Below, one piece after another: positions 61,465 to 64,000 of a stretch of DNA of 64,000 nucleotides. The position numbers and the translations under genes were made by a program. Each line of letters opens with the position of its first letter. Within the stretch, counting starts at the first letter, position 1. The notes below the pieces were generated by a model, which worked only from the letters and a program-made list of their open reading frames with translations, was not told where the DNA came from and made no database searches. Source of the stretch: Bdellovibrionales bacterium (lineage in GTDB: Bacteria; Bdellovibrionota; Bdellovibrionia; Bdellovibrionales; UBA1609); contig JACOND010000003.1 in the NCBI GenBank assembly GCA_014323935.1, positions 32,939-96,938 of the forward strand, read 5' to 3'.

Positions 61465-62422
61465 TTTGAATTTCCTGAAGAATTTTTTTAATCTCATCTT
61501 CTATTTTAGATTTAATCATCAAAGGGATTTGTTTTTCTAAATAAGCACTTAAAAGAGTCGATACTTCTTTTTCTACTAACTTTTTAAATTTTTCACTGCT
61601 TTGAAAATCCTGCAAAGGCTCTTTTAAGACAGTTTTTAATTGATCGGGTTTTAAAATTTTACTCACAGCTTCCTGAGCATAATCAACTAAAACTTTTTCC
61701 ATCATTTTAGAAAATTCCAAACTTTCTTTATATTTCATTATAACATCTAAAATTTGTTTCTCGTTTATTTGATTAGAAGTTATTTGAGAAAAGGATTTTG
61801 AAACAGTTGCTTTATTTATAACATTTTCATCGGATTTATCTAAAGTCTTTATATTCTGCTCTAATTTCTGAGGGGAACCCAGAGATTTATTTACCAGAGA
61901 AGGCTTAGTTTTTGTTTCATTTATATAACCCATAAGACCTGTTTTTGTTTCATTTTTTTCAAAAGGTTTTTCTTTTTTTTCTGGTAATTCAGGAGGAGAT
62001 TCAGGGGCTTTGGTTTCTTTAGGTTTTGGGTAACTTAAAAAAGAATGAATCGAGTTTTCTGTAATCTCAGGAACTAAAGTGGTAAATATCTTACGCACTT
62101 CATTAGGATTGAGAGGCTTTGTAATACGATAGGGGATAACATTTTTATCAATTTTAGAGATTTCCTTTTCTACATCGGTTCTATACATTAAAATCGAGGG
62201 AATCGATTTTAATTTTTCTCTTGCTAAAAAAATAAGAGGAGTACTTTTAAAAGAAAGTTCCCAATCCACAAAAATCATTTTAGGAACTTGATTGCTTACA
62301 TGCATTAAGCATGTATTCCAATCTGAAAAAGAATGAATCTCTACCACAAAATAATGCAAACAGTGAGAAAGCATCTTTTTGATGATTTCACTCTTATCTA
62401 AAAGAACAATTTGAAATTTCAT
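61445..62422 (-). CDS. Receiver-domain protein with a long linker and C-terminal helical domain
   Basis: A 325-residue protein from the ATG at 62422 (MKFQIVLLDKSEIIKKMLSH), which fits a receiver domain better than an upstream Met at 62479. Residues about 1-115 form a REC domain: phospho-acceptor Asp in MIFVDWE, Thr/Lys in ITKPLNP. A Pro/Glu/Lys-rich disordered linker follows, then a helical domain (residues about 225-325) with EFSKMMEKVLVDYAQEAVSKIL and a leucine/lysine pattern to IKSKIEDEIKKILQEI. No DNA-binding or enzymatic output domain is recognised; it may act through protein contacts. The downstream gene overlaps its stop. Confidence 0.68.
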   Translation of the reverse strand: MKFQIVLLDKSEIIKKMLSHCLHYFVVEIHSFSDWNTCLMHVSNQVPKMIFVDWELSFKSTPLIFLAREKLKSIPSILMYRTDVEKEISKIDKNVIPYRITKPLNPNEVRKIFTTLVPEITENSIHSFLSYPKPKETKAPESPPELPEKKEKPFEKNETKTGLMGYINETKTKPSLVNKSLGSPQKLEQNIKTLDKSDENVINKATVSKSFSQITSNQINEKQILDVIMKYKESLEFSKMMEKVLVDYAQEAVSKILKPDQLKTVLKEPLQDFQSSEKFKKLVEKEVSTLLSAYLEKQIPLMIKSKIEDEIKKILQEIQNVSSPR

Positions 62423-62560
62423 GTCTTTATCTTCTTGTCTTTGAATCCTTTTAAATATATAATTTACACTTAAAAACAATTTTTACAAGGCTTTGCTCTA
62501 TAATTCTACTTAAAAAATACATTTTAATGTAGGTTTTAAAGCTAGTCTTTAGTTTAGCTA

Positions 62561-63151
62561 ATGGCTTTATTAGAAATTTTAAAATTCCCAGATCCTCGTT
62601 TAAGAATAAAGGCGAAAACTGTCTCTTCTATTAACCCCAAATTAAAACAACTCGCTCAAAATATGTTAGAGACGATGAAACATGAAAACGGAGTCGGATT
62701 AGCAGCCACTCAAATAGCTCAACCGATTCGACTTTTAACAGCAGATACAAGCTCTGAACTTCAGGAATTAAATAATGATGAGAACTCTCGTTATTCCGCT
62801 TCTTCTTTAAAACAAGACTTAGTCCGACATATTAAGCAACCTTTAATTTTATTCAATCCTGAAATTCTAAGTCACTCCGGACAAGTCATTTATTCGGAAG
62901 GATGCCTCAGTTTTCCCTCTTATTATGCTGATGTGAAAAGAGCTGAAGTTATAGAAGTAAAAGCGATGAACGAACAGGGAAAGGAAATTTCATTTAAAAC
63001 AGATGGTCTTCTTTCTGTATGTATTCAACATGAAATTGATCATCTTAATGGAAAACTTTTTATTGATCATTTAAGTCCTATTAAAGCTAAAAAACTAAAA
63101 GAAGAGATCAAGAAAAATGGCTATCCAACTAGAAAACAAGTAAAAAACTAA
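62561..63151 (+). CDS. def: Peptide deformylase
   Basis: The 196-residue protein has the three metal motifs GVGLAATQ, EGCLSFP and QHEIDHLNG, in order, with the N-terminal FPDPRLRIKA. It removes the formyl group from nascent N-formyl-methionine. An insert of about 20 residues between motifs 1 and 2 (ELNNDENSRYSASSLKQDL) makes it longer than E. coli Def. It is divergent from the receiver-domain gene. No fmt partner gene follows. Confidence 0.95.
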   Translation: MALLEILKFPDPRLRIKAKTVSSINPKLKQLAQNMLETMKHENGVGLAATQIAQPIRLLTADTSSELQELNNDENSRYSASSLKQDLVRHIKQPLILFNPEILSHSGQVIYSEGCLSFPSYYADVKRAEVIEVKAMNEQGKEISFKTDGLLSVCIQHEIDHLNGKLFIDHLSPIKAKKLKEEIKKNGYPTRKQVKN

Positions 63152-63372
63152 TATATACCTTTGATTTGTAGAAATCTTATTTTAACTTAATATTGTTTAG
63201 TGGCTTATATAACAAGCTCGCTGACTTCTTTAGAAAAAAGATAAAGAGTCTTCTTAAAACCTTCCTATTTAAAAGAGAAACTTTGTTACAAAAAGCTAGA
63301 AGACTATTTCTAATAGGACTATTTTTTACTTGATCAACAGTCATTTAAGAAAACACCTTTCAACCTGGCTTT

Positions 63373-63720
63373 TTATTTCTTTTTTAGTTTAAGAATCTTA
63401 TCTTTTGAAAGACCTGTTACTTTGATAATTGTAGAAATATCTACACCTAATTCCATTAATTTAAAAGCCTGTTCCTTTTTTTCTGCTTGTCTGCCTTCTT
63501 GTCTCCCTTGTTCTATGCCTTATTCCGTCTAATCGATAATCTATCTTTCTGCGGAGCTCATCATAGGCTAACTCTTGTAATCTCTCATCTTCTGATAACT
63601 TTGAAAAATAGCTCATTGCTTCCTCCTCTTAAATATTCCTTATCCTCTCCTGTTAATTTTCCTGACTTTCTTAAAAAATAACCCCACATCTCCTTAAATC
63701 CTTCCTCTAAGAATATAAAT
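63373..63720 (-). pseudogene. Rpn/PD-(D/E)XK transposase-like gene, C-terminal remnant
   Basis: Minus-strand pieces read FLEEGFKEMWGYFLRKSGK, then EEEAMSYFSKLSEDERLQEL and AYDELRRKIDYRLDG, then, in another frame, GRQEGRQAEKKEQAFKLMEL and STIIKVTGLSKDKILKLKKK to the stop at 63373. A helical tail with GRQEG repeats followed by an IAxxTGLSxEEIxxL-type motif is the hallmark C-terminus of Rpn-family (recombination-promoting nuclease/putative transposase) proteins. The nuclease domain is missing here and at least two frameshifts separate the pieces. Confidence 0.72.
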
Positions 63721-63843
63721 ATATCTTATTTTATTTTCTATATTTGATGCTTTATACATTATAATAGAAAACAATTTTCCTAAATTTATAGACTCTAGCT
63801 TTTATATTTTATGGGAGGGGGTGATTACCTTGTTAAAGATTTT

Positions 63844-64000
63844 CTAAGAATTCTTCTTTAATTTTTCAATTTCTTCTTTAGAAAAACCTGTAATTTTAGA
63901 AATAAAAGCTATCTCTACTTTTTCTTTCAGCATATTTAAAACGATTTCTTTATCTCGCTCTTGCCGTCCTTTTTGCATGCCTTTTTGCATGCCCTCTTGC
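63844..64000 (-). CDS. Rpn/PD-(D/E)XK transposase-like gene, C-terminal part at window edge
   Basis: The open frame continues beyond the window and reads QEGMQKGMQKGRQERDKEI then VLNMLKEKVEIAFISKITGF and SKEEIEKLKKNS, stop at 63844-63846. The GMQKGRQE repeats and ISKITGFSKEEIEKL tail match the Rpn-family C-terminus, similar to the remnant at 63373-63720. Whether the rest is intact cannot be seen. A 14-bp repeat (TTTTTGCATGCC) encodes the MQKG units. Confidence 0.72.
   Translation of the reverse strand, partial: QEGMQKGMQKGRQERDKEIVLNMLKEKVEIAFISKITGFSKEEIEKLKKNS

Overview
The window is a very AT-rich (by eye well under 30% G+C), gene-dense chromosome segment of a Gram-negative bacterium that uses the standard code. 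The outer membrane is indicated by a porin, several beta-barrel-like proteins, many lipoproteins and an MlaDEF-type lipid transporter. The rpsU-yqeY-dnaG-rpoD operon, a proteobacterial-type RpoD, an NtrC-family regulator, the ATP-grasp (Acidithiobacillus-type) GshA and several secreted proteins of unknown family fit best with Bdellovibrionota, the former Deltaproteobacteria, or an AT-rich host-associated relative. No rRNA or species-level marker is present, so this placement is an inference.

Layout. 1-8.3 kb: minus-strand housekeeping genes (start of addA, addB, coaE, the PEP synthase/PPDK regulatory protein, nusB, pyrC) and a porin. 8.9-20.7 kb: an accessory island beginning at tRNA-Asp and dominated by dead or dying restriction-modification (RM) genes. 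These are a C5-cytosine methyltransferase plus endonuclease, both broken; a probable endonuclease remnant plus an intact adenine methyltransferase; and a broken TSPPY-type methyltransferase plus a broken MvaI/BcnI-like endonuclease. Two apparently intact AAA-type ATPase genes (a DUF4143 protein and an ORC/STAND-like protein) lie among them. Partial direct duplications flank two of the insertions. 21-30.6 kb: outer membrane protein, gshA, trigger factor, S41 protease, NfuA, an NtrC-type regulator and a sensor kinase that ends after its HisKA domain. 30.8-39.2 kb: lipoproteins, glmS, glmU, an HPF-like gene, and a decaying family of secreted alpha-helical (HEAT-like) repeat proteins with one intact and at least three wrecked copies.

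39.2-51.6 kb: a 2-oxoglutarate oxygenase, tRNA(CAU), the macromolecular synthesis operon, KamA-like radical SAM enzyme, tadA, an orphan methyltransferase with a gene fragment upstream, tRNA-Ala, a DciA-like protein, the mla operon and HU. 52-63.1 kb: exonuclease III, a Na+/Ca2+ exchanger, a DksA/TraR-like protein lacking most zinc cysteines, an agmatinase-family enzyme, a peptide ABC transporter (binding protein plus two permeases), biotin ligase, a receiver-domain protein and peptide deformylase. 63.4-64 kb: two tandem remnants of Rpn/PD-(D/E)XK transposase-like genes.

Read together, the backbone is conserved information processing and envelope biogenesis, while accessory DNA is decaying by frameshift and nonsense mutation. 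I did not find a convincing complete, previously undescribed system. The most original signals are the repeat-flanked RM graveyard with its two surviving ATPases, the dispersed HEAT-like pseudogene family with a shared intergenic module, and the catalytic-domain-less sensor kinase beside an NtrC regulator.
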